From contig CAYWYJ010000003.1 in assembly GCA_964462635.1 (NCBI GenBank), positions 1-64,000 on the forward strand: a stretch of DNA of 64,000 bases, given 5' to 3'. The notes under the pieces were generated by a model, which was given only the letters and a program-made list of their open reading frames with translations, searched no databases and had not been told where the DNA came from. Made by a program: the position numbers and the translations under genes. Source of the stretch: JBFMAI01 sp964462635 (lineage in GTDB: Bacteria; Planctomycetota; Phycisphaerae; UBA1845; Fen-1342). Positions 17,255 to 24,627 of this stretch are shown in pieces. The first letter of the stretch is position 1, and each line of letters begins with the position of its first letter.

Positions 17255-17577
17255 CCACCTACCATCCGGCCGATTTCGATCATCTCCCGAGCGGCGTACT
17301 CCTGCGACTTATGCGGGAGCATCCCCAACTCGTGCGCCAGCCGACACAACATCCGCAACGATTCCAGTTCGAGGTTGACCGCGGTCAGACTCGCCTGCTT
17401 GTCTCCGGGCCCGGCATACTTGGCCTGCAATAGACCGTGGAATACGGCATACAGGCGTTGCTCGATCTGCTGGCCCAGGCCGTAGCGGTGTGACCGTGGG
17501 AACCGGCCCAAATGCCCCAGGAACCACTTGAGCAGTTGGTACGTACGGTCGATGACAAGCAACTCGTCTTTGGCCAT
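17209..17577 (-). CDS. avd: DGR accessory variability determinant (Avd-like four-helix bundle)
   Basis: Small helical protein of about 122 aa. Avd proteins form a pentameric four-helix-bundle barrel that binds the DGR RT and the TR RNA and is needed for retrohoming. The sequence is helical throughout, basic, starts with M-A-K-D-E-L-L-V-I-D-R-T-Y and contains an R-L-Y-A-V-F-H-G helix, consistent with the family. The frame is open to 17646, but ATG 17577 gives the usual length. It sits between the target's VR and the RT, the usual gene order, and overlaps the RT start. Confidence 0.85.
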   Translation of the reverse strand: MAKDELLVIDRTYQLLKWFLGHLGRFPRSHRYGLGQQIEQRLYAVFHGLLQAKYAGPGDKQASLTAVNLELESLRMLCRLAHELGMLPHKSQEYAAREMIEIGRMVGGWLKQQQRRAVSSTD

Positions 17578-17589
17578 TTTTGCGCGCTG

Positions 17590-17608
17590 CGCGGCCCTTC
17601 GGGCCGCG
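17590..17608 (-). promoter_or_regulatory. Stem-loop downstream of the DGR variable repeat
   Basis: Perfect 8-bp GC stem with a 3-base loop (CGCGGCCC-TTC-GGGCCGCG on the plus strand), about 59 bases beyond the VR end and before avd. Several characterised DGRs need a hairpin or cruciform just 3' of the VR for target recognition. This one is in the right place, though its loop is shorter than the known tetraloop type. It could instead be a transcription attenuator. Confidence 0.5.
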
Positions 17609-17658
17609 AAGGAAAAAGGGACACGGAGCAAAGCGTAGGAGGACAAAAGAACAAAGCA

Positions 17659-18974
17659 TTACGGAGTCCCCACCGCACAACGAAACCCGAGGTGGAGTAG
17701 CGGTAGCCAGGCGTGAGGTAGTTGCGACACGCGACGCGGCAGTAGTCAGTATCGTTGGTCCAACTGCCGCCGCGCACAACACGGTACGAGCCCGAGGTGG
17801 GCCCGCGGGGGTTGTTATACGGGCTGCTGCTGTAGTACGAAGAGCTATACCAGTCGTTGCACCACTCCCGCACGTTGCCGCTCATGTCGTACAACCAGTA
17901 CCCGTTCATGCCGTTTGACGTCTGGTAGCTCGTCTGGCTGCCCGGCCAGCCGAAGTTTTCCTTGTAATGCAGCTCACCGGTGTAGAAAGCGACCGGCGTC
18001 GTCCACGGCTCCGCGCCGGCCTCGTAAGGGTCACCCGACGGACTGTAGTTCGCGATCGAGCCCCAGATCGTGTCGCCCCACGGGTAGCGCCGGTAGGGGT
18101 TGAACTGCCCGCCGCGGGCCGCCTTCTCCCACTCCGCTTCGGTCGGCAACCGGTAGCCGTTGTTGACGAAACTGCACACCCAGGTGCTCGTGTCGTAGCA
18201 GGGCGTGCGCCCTTGCATCGCGCTGCGCCAGTTGCAGTAGGCCGCGGCACCGTACCAGGACACCTGCACCATCGGGTGGTTCTGCTTGCCGGCGACGATG
18301 CCGAAGGTGCCGCCGGTCCAGGTGATCCGGCTGGAGGAGGAGCTCTGTGTGGTGTCACAGTAGGGCAGGTTGTTGCCGGTGCCGTAGACGACGCCGCCCT
18401 GGACATAGATTAACCCCTGCTGAAGGGCGTAGTTAAGCCCTTCAAGATATTGCTGGTTGGTGACCTCACAGCGGTCGATCAGGAACGCGTCGATGTAGAC
18501 CCAATGCACGGGCACGGCATTAGACATGTTGTCGTGGTGGTCGCCCATCCGGTACTCGCCGGCGGGGATCGGAGCCATGCTGACGCCCCGGCCGTCGTCC
18601 GCGAAGACGCGGACGCGGAGCTGCCCGTACCAGCCGGGCAGGTCGGTGCGGCAGTCCCAGACGATCTTGCGGTTCAGACCGGGGTTGACGTTCGCGCCGA
18701 TGTGGCCGGTGGCGTTCTGGACGACGACGGTCCAGGTCTGCCCGTTGTCGCAACTCGCGAAGGCCCAGATCGTGCAAGGGTCGCCGTCCAGGTCGGTCAG
18801 GTCGTAGTAGATGTCCACGATCTTCGAGCCGTCGGTGCGCTGGCTGGCCCGAACGTTGCTGACCACCGGCGGCACGTCCGGCTCTTCCTGGGCCCAGGCT
18901 GGGAGGGCTCCCAGCAACAAGCCTGCCAGTCCCAAGCCGACCATGATTGCGGTTCGCTGCTTCTTCGTCTTCAT
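17659..18974 (-). CDS. DGR target: secreted FGE/SUMF1-fold (C-type-lectin-like) protein with frameshifted VR
   Basis: Exported protein with a signal peptide ending A-W-A-Q (about residues 1-28), then an Ig-like region (about 35-130), then a formylglycine-generating-enzyme/SUMF1 domain. The latter shows M-G-D-H, E-V-T-N-Q-Q-Y, R-L-P-T-E-A-E-W-E, M-S-G-N-V-R-E-W and R-G-G-S-W. It ends in a VR, as in many DGR ligand-binding proteins. With one base restored in the VR the frame ends G-F-R-C-A-V-G-T-P-stop at 17659 (438 aa). As written, the frame misses this stop and runs to 17385 through avd out of frame. It is probably a surface binding protein rather than an active FGE. Confidence 0.88.
17667..17784 (-). 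repeat. DGR variable repeat (VR)
   Basis: 118-bp core matching the TR at 16055-16173. By eye there are 14 substitutions, every one at an adenine of the TR (minus-strand sense), with A changed to C, G and T. One adenine is missing in the run of four AAC codons. Encoded residues change from S-W-N-N-N-T-D-N-C to S-W-T-N-D-T-D-Y-C and from N-N-N to N-Y-L, so the site has been mutagenised. It occupies the last codons of the FGE-fold target gene. Confidence 0.93.
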
Positions 18975-19841
18975 CTGCTCACTCCTTGCCGATTACTCAG
19001 AAAGCTTGCTGCGCCGGCGACCGGACGGCACGCGGACACAATGTTCCCATGCCGGCGGCGCTTACCTGGCGGGTGACACCGCCGTCCGGGCTGTAAGTCC
19101 GGGTGGCACATGCGTCTCGCCTGCGACGGCTGGACGCTCCCTGACGGTCGCGGTACGGGCCACGGCGCCACGCCTTCGCGGTCGCGCTTACGGATTTGTA
19201 GTCGAGGTCGCACTCAACCCCGACGTGTTCACCACGGATCAGTCTACCGTCCGCCGCCCGGCGCCCACAACGAAAAACCGTGGCCCGGGCAGCCCGCCGG
19301 CGGTGCCGTCCAGCCTCCACCAGTGGGCGCTCGGGCATTCCGCCGGCCGGTGGCCGGCGGACCGCCCGCGTCGGCGGTCCTTACGGGGCGCCGGAGCGAT
19401 CCTCACAATGGCACATGCGTCAAAGCCGCGCCCCCGGCGCACGAAGAATCCAAAAAGAATCCGCGCCTTCACCTGATGCCGCCCGCGCCGCCGGCCGGGC
19501 AGTGCAATGGCGGGTCGGGCGGGTGTTGGCATCGGACCTTGAAGGCGAAGCCAAGGGGGCAGTGGGTGGGGCAGGCCTCCCTGTCCTTGACAGACCGGGG
19601 GGTCCGTCAAGGGCGTGCCTGCCAACGCCGGCAAGACTGTAGACACCGGGGCCTTGCCCGTAAAGTCCGTGGTCGGCCTGCCTCGGACCGGGCGGCCGAC
19701 GCGGGGTCGCCCGGGTCCGTGCCCTTCCTCGGCCGGCGACGCGCATGCGGGACCCGTCGCTGGCGCTGCGGGCTCGTTCAAGCGCCGGCCGCACCGGCCA
19801 TTGGCCGGTGCCATACCCACGCCGGACAGGCAGCTCCGGCG
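18975..19841. other. Gene-free stretch upstream of the DGR
   Basis: 867 bases with no convincing gene on either strand. It should hold the promoter of the DGR target, but I cannot point to a clear box. Short dispersed palindromes are present: a CTGACGGTCGCGG segment near 19141-19154 (family G) and CACCGGCCATTGGCCGGTG at about 19792-19810. The latter is followed by GCCATAC, as at 53986-54008. Confidence 0.5.
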
Positions 19842-21308
19842 CTACAGGCGGTCCGTTTCCGCCGGCAGGCGCTCCACGCCGTGGCGGCGGGCTTCGGCCT
19901 CCATCCGGCGGCGCAGCTCGCGCCTCACATCGTCCGGTAGCGGCGGCGGCTCGTGCGCCGCGACCAGCCGTTCCACCTCGCGGCGGGCCCGGTGGTGCAG
20001 GCTCTCGCCGCCCTCTTCCAACCACCGCGCCCGATTGGCCCGGTCGATCACCGGACCCGGGCGATAGTGCTCCGTCTTCAGGTGCCGCCGCGTGTGCTTG
20101 GCGATCAGCAGGTGCTGGCCCTTGAGCAGCTCCTCGAACAGCGGGCGGGCGGGGAAATCGTCGTGCGGCTCGATGCCGGCGACGAGCCGCAACGCCAAGC
20201 CGGCGATTTCGTTGTCCAGCACAAGTTTTTAGAGGCTCAGGCAACATTAGAAGTCGAGCATAACCGGGCCGGAGACGTTGTTGATGCCGGCCAGGGCCGC
20301 CAGCGTCGCCCCGACGCCGCTCTCCAGCCCGTCCTGGGCGTCGAACTGCTTGCCGTCGCTGAGGCCGATGTACGCCTGCGTTGGCAGGCCCAGGTGCTTG
20401 CCGATCTCGTTGTACGCGCAATCGATCATCATCGTCTCGATCGCGCCCATCGGCGTCGTCTCGTAGCGCACGTCGAAGATCGCCGGCGAGCCGCCGTAGA
20501 GGATCGGCGCCCCGGGCCGGGCGATCTGGCTGATGACGATGCCGCTGAGCGTTTCGGCGGTGTGCTGGACGAGCGAGCCGACGAGCGTGACGGGGGCGAC
20601 GAAGCCCGACAGCGGCATGGAGATGAACTCGACGGGGATGCCCGCCCGGGCGCAGTCCACCACGTTCTGCGAGGTGACGTCGCTCCACTTCAGCGGTGCC
20701 GTCGGGCAGCAACTAAAGATCGTCAGCGGCTTTTCGCGCAGGGCCTCCGCGGTCCCGCGCACGATGACTTGCAGGTCGCGCATCACGTCGAACGCCTCGA
20801 TCGTGAACGCCCCGGTCACGACCGGCTTGCGGCCCAGCAGCAAGCTCAGGAAGAGCCGGATGCTGTCCGAAATGCGCGGGTGAACGTCGCTGGGCACCAG
20901 GGCCGTGCTTTGCGAAGCCAGGTGCGGCAACCCGGCGACGGTCTTCGCGTAGCGCACGTAGTCGGCCGTGGTCGCCGGGCGGATCGCGCCGCTGTCCGTA
21001 TCGAGGATGTTGATGGCGGCCGAGCCGGGCGTGAAGTACACGTTGTGACCGGCCAGCTCGTGCGTGGGCTCGCCGAAGGTATCGTACAGACGGACGCAGC
21101 GTGGGGTCGTGGCCAGCGTCCGGCCGATGAGGTCGTCGGTCAGAAACACACGTTGCCGGTCGGCGGCGACCCGCGCCCCGTGACCGGCGAGCAGGTCCAC
21201 TACGCCGGCGTTGTGGATCTCGACGCCGGTTTCGCGCAGCAGGTCGCGGGCCTCGGCCAGAATCCGCTCGATCAGCTCGTCCGTCAGAAACCGTACCACC
21301 GGTCGCAT
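19842..21308 (-). pseudogene. Trimethylamine methyltransferase (MttB) family protein with two in-frame TAA codons
   Basis: Corrinoid-dependent methyltransferase of the MttB superfamily (TIM barrel; substrates in the family include trimethylamine, glycine betaine and related quaternary amines). The frame runs from ATG 21308 to TAA 20247-20249, continues for five codons to a second TAA (20229-20231), then stays open in the same frame to 19842. The second part begins K-L-V-L-D-N-E-I-A-G-L-A-L-R, the normal MttB C-terminus. The total of about 486 aa matches the family. No in-frame TAG is seen, so this is not the classical pyrrolysine arrangement. Either a decayed gene, an assembly error, or readthrough; the corrinoid partner is at 11078-11713. 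Confidence 0.8.
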
Positions 21309-21695
21309 GAGCACACTCCCGGGTCGCGGCCTGTGTCGCGAGCGCACCGGCTGAAACCCTTGGGGCTTTGCAATCGTGCGCCGGGGAGGGCGAGGCTGTC
21401 TCCTGCGGCGACCCTGCCGGCCTGCCGAGCCGTGGCTCGCCGGGAGGCTCGCCTTCCCGGCAAGCTCCACGCGCTCCGCACCGCGTGCTCCCATCATACG
21501 GGCGAGCGTCCGAGAGAATAAGGGCCGCTAACAGCACCCTCGACCCGAGTGGTGGACGACTTGGCCCCGCACTGGCGTGCGGGGTTCGGATCTGCCGTTT
21601 GAGCCACCGCCGGCCGATGGTCGCGGCGGCCCGACCGAGGGACAATTTCAGGCCGGGCGGCGCGAACTTTCGACCGCCCTGGCGCGACGTACCCA
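21309..21695. repeat. Intergenic stretch with family E and family D repeats
   Basis: No gene seen. 21384-21458 is a family E palindrome copy. 21535-21600 is a family D copy whose second hairpin (CCCCGCAC-TGGC-GTGCGGGG) is intact and first hairpin degraded. The region separates the divergent mttB-like gene and the sigma-factor gene and must hold both promoters. Confidence 0.5.
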
Positions 21696-22220
21696 ATGGA
21701 GAGCCGCATGGACGAGGCCGGGACACGGTTGGAAACGCTCTACCGCGAGCTGGGCCCGGCCCTGCTGTCGTACCTGCGGCGGCGGCTGGCGGACCGGCAC
21801 GCCGCCGAAGACCTGCTTCAGGAGACGTTTCTCCAGGCGGCCCGGCGGCTGGAGCGTGTGTCGCAAGCGGTCTCGCCGCGGGCCTGGCTGTATACGATCG
21901 CGCGCCGCGTGGCGGCGACGGGGTTGCGGCGCCGACGGCGAACTGAACCGCTGCCGGACGATGTTGCGGCGGAGACGCCCGCGGACGACCCGCGGCTGAC
22001 CCAGGTGCGGGCCGCGATCGCGGAGTTGCCGGGCACGGTGCGGGAGACGCTGGAGCTGCGCTTGCGGTGCGAACTAACGTACGAGGAAATCGCAGCGGTG
22101 CTAAGCATCCCGGTGGGCACGGTACGGTCGCGGCTGCACTTGGCCCTGCAACGCTTGCGCGCGGCGACGAGGGAAACGGATGAACCACAGAGGCACAGAG
22201 ACACAGAGAGCAGCAAATGA
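21696..22220 (+). CDS. ECF-type RNA polymerase sigma factor
   Basis: A 174 aa sigma-70 family protein of the extracytoplasmic-function class. Region 2 contains A-E-D-L-L-Q-E-T-F and a W-L-Y-T-I-A-R-R core-binding helix. Region 4 reads L-T-Y-E-E-I-A-A-V-L-S-I-P-V-G-T-V-R-S-R-L, a helix-turn-helix for the -35 box. ATG 21696 or ATG 21708 can start it. The final residues (D-E-P-Q-R-H-R-D-T-E-S-S-K) are encoded by a family B repeat arm, so the native C-terminus was apparently replaced by an inserted element. The likely anti-sigma factor follows at 22500. Confidence 0.9.
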   Translation: MESRMDEAGTRLETLYRELGPALLSYLRRRLADRHAAEDLLQETFLQAARRLERVSQAVSPRAWLYTIARRVAATGLRRRRRTEPLPDDVAAETPADDPRLTQVRAAIAELPGTVRETLELRLRCELTYEEIAAVLSIPVGTVRSRLHLALQRLRAATRETDEPQRHRDTESSK

Positions 22221-22473
22221 TCTGTCGTCGCGGTGGTATGCGCATCAGAGAATCTCGGTGGAGAAGTAGCGGATGATCTGCTTTCTCCGTGCCTCTGTAC
22301 TACTAGCGATCGAACCCTTGTCGGCGCCAGAAGATTCTTCGGCGGCCGACGGCCGGTACGGAGCCCGGTCGCCAAATCCGCCGCAGGCGAGACTCGCCGA
22401 GGCGAAGGCGACTCGCTGTGGCGAGCCGCTACGTTTGGTCACAGCTAGAGGCCGCGCTGTGCCTCTGTGGTGA
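22183..22473. repeat. Composite repeat (family B arms around a family C hairpin block)
   Basis: Left arm 22183-22210 (ACCACAGAGGCACAGAGACA) forms the last sigma-factor codons. Inverted arms lie at 22281-22302 and 22456-22473. Between the last two is a full family C copy (about 22297-22460). The layout matches 10745-11068, indicating movement or copying as a unit. Confidence 0.6.
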
Positions 22474-22499
22474 TGCTCCCCGTGCGGTGAGGTGTGAAC

Positions 22500-23015
22500 A
22501 TGGACGGTGAAATACTGGATCGGTTGTTGATGGACCGGGCGCTCGGCGGGCTGTCGCCGGATGTTGAAGCGCTCCTGGCCGCCTATCTGGAACAAACGCC
22601 CACGGCCGCGGCGCGGGCCGGCGACTACAACGCGGCGGCCGACGCGGCCCGGCAGGTGCTGCGCGGTGACCGACCGGCGACGCTGCCGCCGTTCCCGGCG
22701 ATTCGTTTGCACCAGGTCGCGGAGGCCCGCCGCCGGTTGCGACTGGTGCGCCAGGTAGCGGGTCTGGCGGCGGCCCTGGTGCTGGGCGTGGGGCTGGGGG
22801 CGGGGCTGTTTCGAGGGCAGGCCCCCAGCGGTGGGACAGTGACCCCCGTCGGCGTGGATCACCAATTGGCCGCCGCTGATGAGCGGCCCGCGGCCGGTGA
22901 TTTCTGGTCGGCGGTACGCCTGTACGAGCGGGCCCGCCACATGCGTCAAACGAGTTCGGCACGGTTGATTTGGGACTCCGCGGTCAGTCGGCCGCGTGTC
23001 GGAGGTGAGTCATGA
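22500..23015 (+). CDS. Putative anti-sigma factor, single-pass membrane protein
   Basis: About 171 aa. The N-terminal cytosolic part has the E-x-L-A-A-Y-L-like arrangement common in zinc-free anti-sigma domains of planctomycetes. One membrane helix follows (about residues 86-104, alanine/leucine/glycine-rich), then a short periplasmic tail. It starts at ATG 22500 with GAGG seven bases upstream. The preceding ECF sigma gene and the overlapping lipoprotein gene (ATGA at 23012) suggest a sigma/anti-sigma/sensor operon. The assignment rests on context and topology, not on a clear domain. Confidence 0.6.
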   Translation: MDGEILDRLLMDRALGGLSPDVEALLAAYLEQTPTAAARAGDYNAAADAARQVLRGDRPATLPPFPAIRLHQVAEARRRLRLVRQVAGLAAALVLGVGLGAGLFRGQAPSGGTVTPVGVDHQLAAADERPAAGDFWSAVRLYERARHMRQTSSARLIWDSAVSRPRVGGES

Positions 23016-24451
23016 AATCGCGATGGCTGGTACTCTCGGTGCTCTTCACAACGTTGGCCCTGGCGGGCTGTCTGCCCGAGAAGCGTGTGCTTTGGTCGCC
23101 GGACGGGAAGTGGGCGCTGGTCCGCGGCGACGAGGGACTCTATCTGTGCGACGAGGGCGGGCAGCTCTCTCCGCGGATGGCGGAGCGTGTCGATGCCGTC
23201 ACTTGGATGCCCGATTCGCGGCAGATCATCCTGTCGCGCCGCGAGCCGGTGCATACATGGGCCGAGATGGCCGCGGTGATGTCGCCGGAACGTCGGGCCG
23301 AAGTCGAAGCCCGCGGGCCGAAGTTCCGCTCCGAGCTGCTGGCGCACGAGGGCGAATGGGACACCTTCAAGCCGCGCTCACTCGGCGGACTGAGCGGCGG
23401 GGAGGCCCTGGCGTTGCTGCTCTATGTGCGCGAGCGCCGCGACGCCGCCCTGGTTCAGAGAATGGGCGACAAGTGGGCGGACATCGAGAAAGTGGTGGGG
23501 GCGGTACACCTGTTCCAGCGGGGGCGAATTGACGACGCCGGCGGGCTCACGCTCGGCGACGTGCTCCTGCGTGACGTGGACAACTTCCAGGAGCTGCGTG
23601 TTTCGCCACAAGGCCGGTTCGTGGCTTACCGACGCCCGATGACAGACGAAGACCACACGCAGTGCATCTCGGTCCTGCCCCTGAAGGCGGGGGCCGCGCC
23701 GCGGGCCGTGGCCGAGCATGCGGCCCAGTTCTACGACTGGTCGCCCGACGGCCGCGCCATCGTCTACGCCGCCACGAAACGCGCCATGACCGACGAGTCC
23801 GACGAGCTGCGGCTCGGGACGCTCCTCCGGCAGCCGGTGGCCGGGGAAGACGGGGCAATACTCGAGGAACTGCCGGAGCCGGACGAGCTGGCGGGGCTGG
23901 TGTTTCAGCCGGAGGTCCGCGTGCGGTGCCTGAGCGACGGGCGGATTCTGTTCGCCTCGTTCGAGATGGGGCTGCCCTGCACCGCCAAGGACATGCCGCA
24001 GCGGGCGGCGCTGTTCGCCGTACACCCGGAGCGGTACCCGGGCGTCCTGCGGCTGGTGTCGCGGCAGGTCGAGCCCGAGCTGCCCGACGCGATGGCGCTG
24101 TTTGAGGTCAGCCCCGACGAGCAGCACGTCAGCATCCCGGGGATGGACGGCCGGGTCGTCGTGCTGACGCTGGCCACCGGGGCGATCTGTGAGGTCGTGG
24201 CCAAGGACGAAGTGGACCGGCTGCGCACGGAGCCCGCGTGGCGTACCGACGATGAGCTCACGGTCGGCGTGGTGCCGGGGGCTGAGGGGGCGAAGGAGCG
24301 TGCCCAGGTCGCCCTGGCCCGCATCAACTGGGCCACCTGCACCGCCGAGCGCCGCATCATCAGCAGCGCGTGGCCCGATGAAGCCGTCATCGGCGTGCTC
24401 GCGGACAAGCCCAAGCCAGAGGAGACCCAGGCGGATTCAGCCCCTCAGTAG
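23012..24451 (+). CDS. Lipoprotein with WD40/TolB-like propeller
   Basis: A 479 aa lipoprotein. The signal peptide ends in the lipobox L-A-L-A-G-C (Cys 19). The mature protein has repeated W-S-P-D-G-K/R motifs (residues near 29 and again mid-protein), V-S-P-Q-G and V-S-P-D-E, the hallmark of PD40/TolB-like propeller blades. An alpha-helical insertion covers about residues 90-165. It overlaps the anti-sigma gene by four bases, so it may sense or report envelope state in the same system. Function otherwise unknown. Confidence 0.75.
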   Translation: MKSRWLVLSVLFTTLALAGCLPEKRVLWSPDGKWALVRGDEGLYLCDEGGQLSPRMAERVDAVTWMPDSRQIILSRREPVHTWAEMAAVMSPERRAEVEARGPKFRSELLAHEGEWDTFKPRSLGGLSGGEALALLLYVRERRDAALVQRMGDKWADIEKVVGAVHLFQRGRIDDAGGLTLGDVLLRDVDNFQELRVSPQGRFVAYRRPMTDEDHTQCISVLPLKAGAAPRAVAEHAAQFYDWSPDGRAIVYAATKRAMTDESDELRLGTLLRQPVAGEDGAILEELPEPDELAGLVFQPEVRVRCLSDGRILFASFEMGLPCTAKDMPQRAALFAVHPERYPGVLRLVSRQVEPELPDAMALFEVSPDEQHVSIPGMDGRVVVLTLATGAICEVVAKDEVDRLRTEPAWRTDDELTVGVVPGAEGAKERAQVALARINWATCTAERRIISSAWPDEAVIGVLADKPKPEETQADSAPQ

Positions 24452-24477
24452 GCGGCGTGCCACAGCGTGCTGCTCGC

Positions 24478-24519
24478 GTCACCCGGACGGGGCTCGTCCA
24501 ACGGCCCCGTCCGGGTGAC
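24478..24519. terminator. Strong stem-loop between convergent genes
   Basis: Perfect 16-bp inverted repeat (24478-24493 with 24504-24519) and a 10-base loop, between the stop of the plus-strand lipoprotein gene (24451) and the end of atpD (24628). There is no clear U-run. Its position suggests a bidirectional terminator. Confidence 0.6.
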
Positions 24520-24627
24520 GCCGTGGAGCCCCGGAAGACGCCCGACCCGTCGTCGGCGGCGCGCTGGGGCCACGGCGCGGTTGTGCTGGGTGACGCCCCC
24601 CCCGCGAGCTACCCGGCCGAACCCGGA

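Noticed and set aside
17385..17658. Extended C-terminus of the FGE-fold protein
   Set aside because: It results from the 1-base deletion in the VR. The sequence is avd read out of frame and has no conserved content.
19842..21308. Pyrrolysine (TAG) readthrough in the MttB-like gene
   Set aside because: No in-frame TAG is present. The two internal stops are TAA and lie near the C-terminus, after the region where the pyrrolysine of MttB is found.
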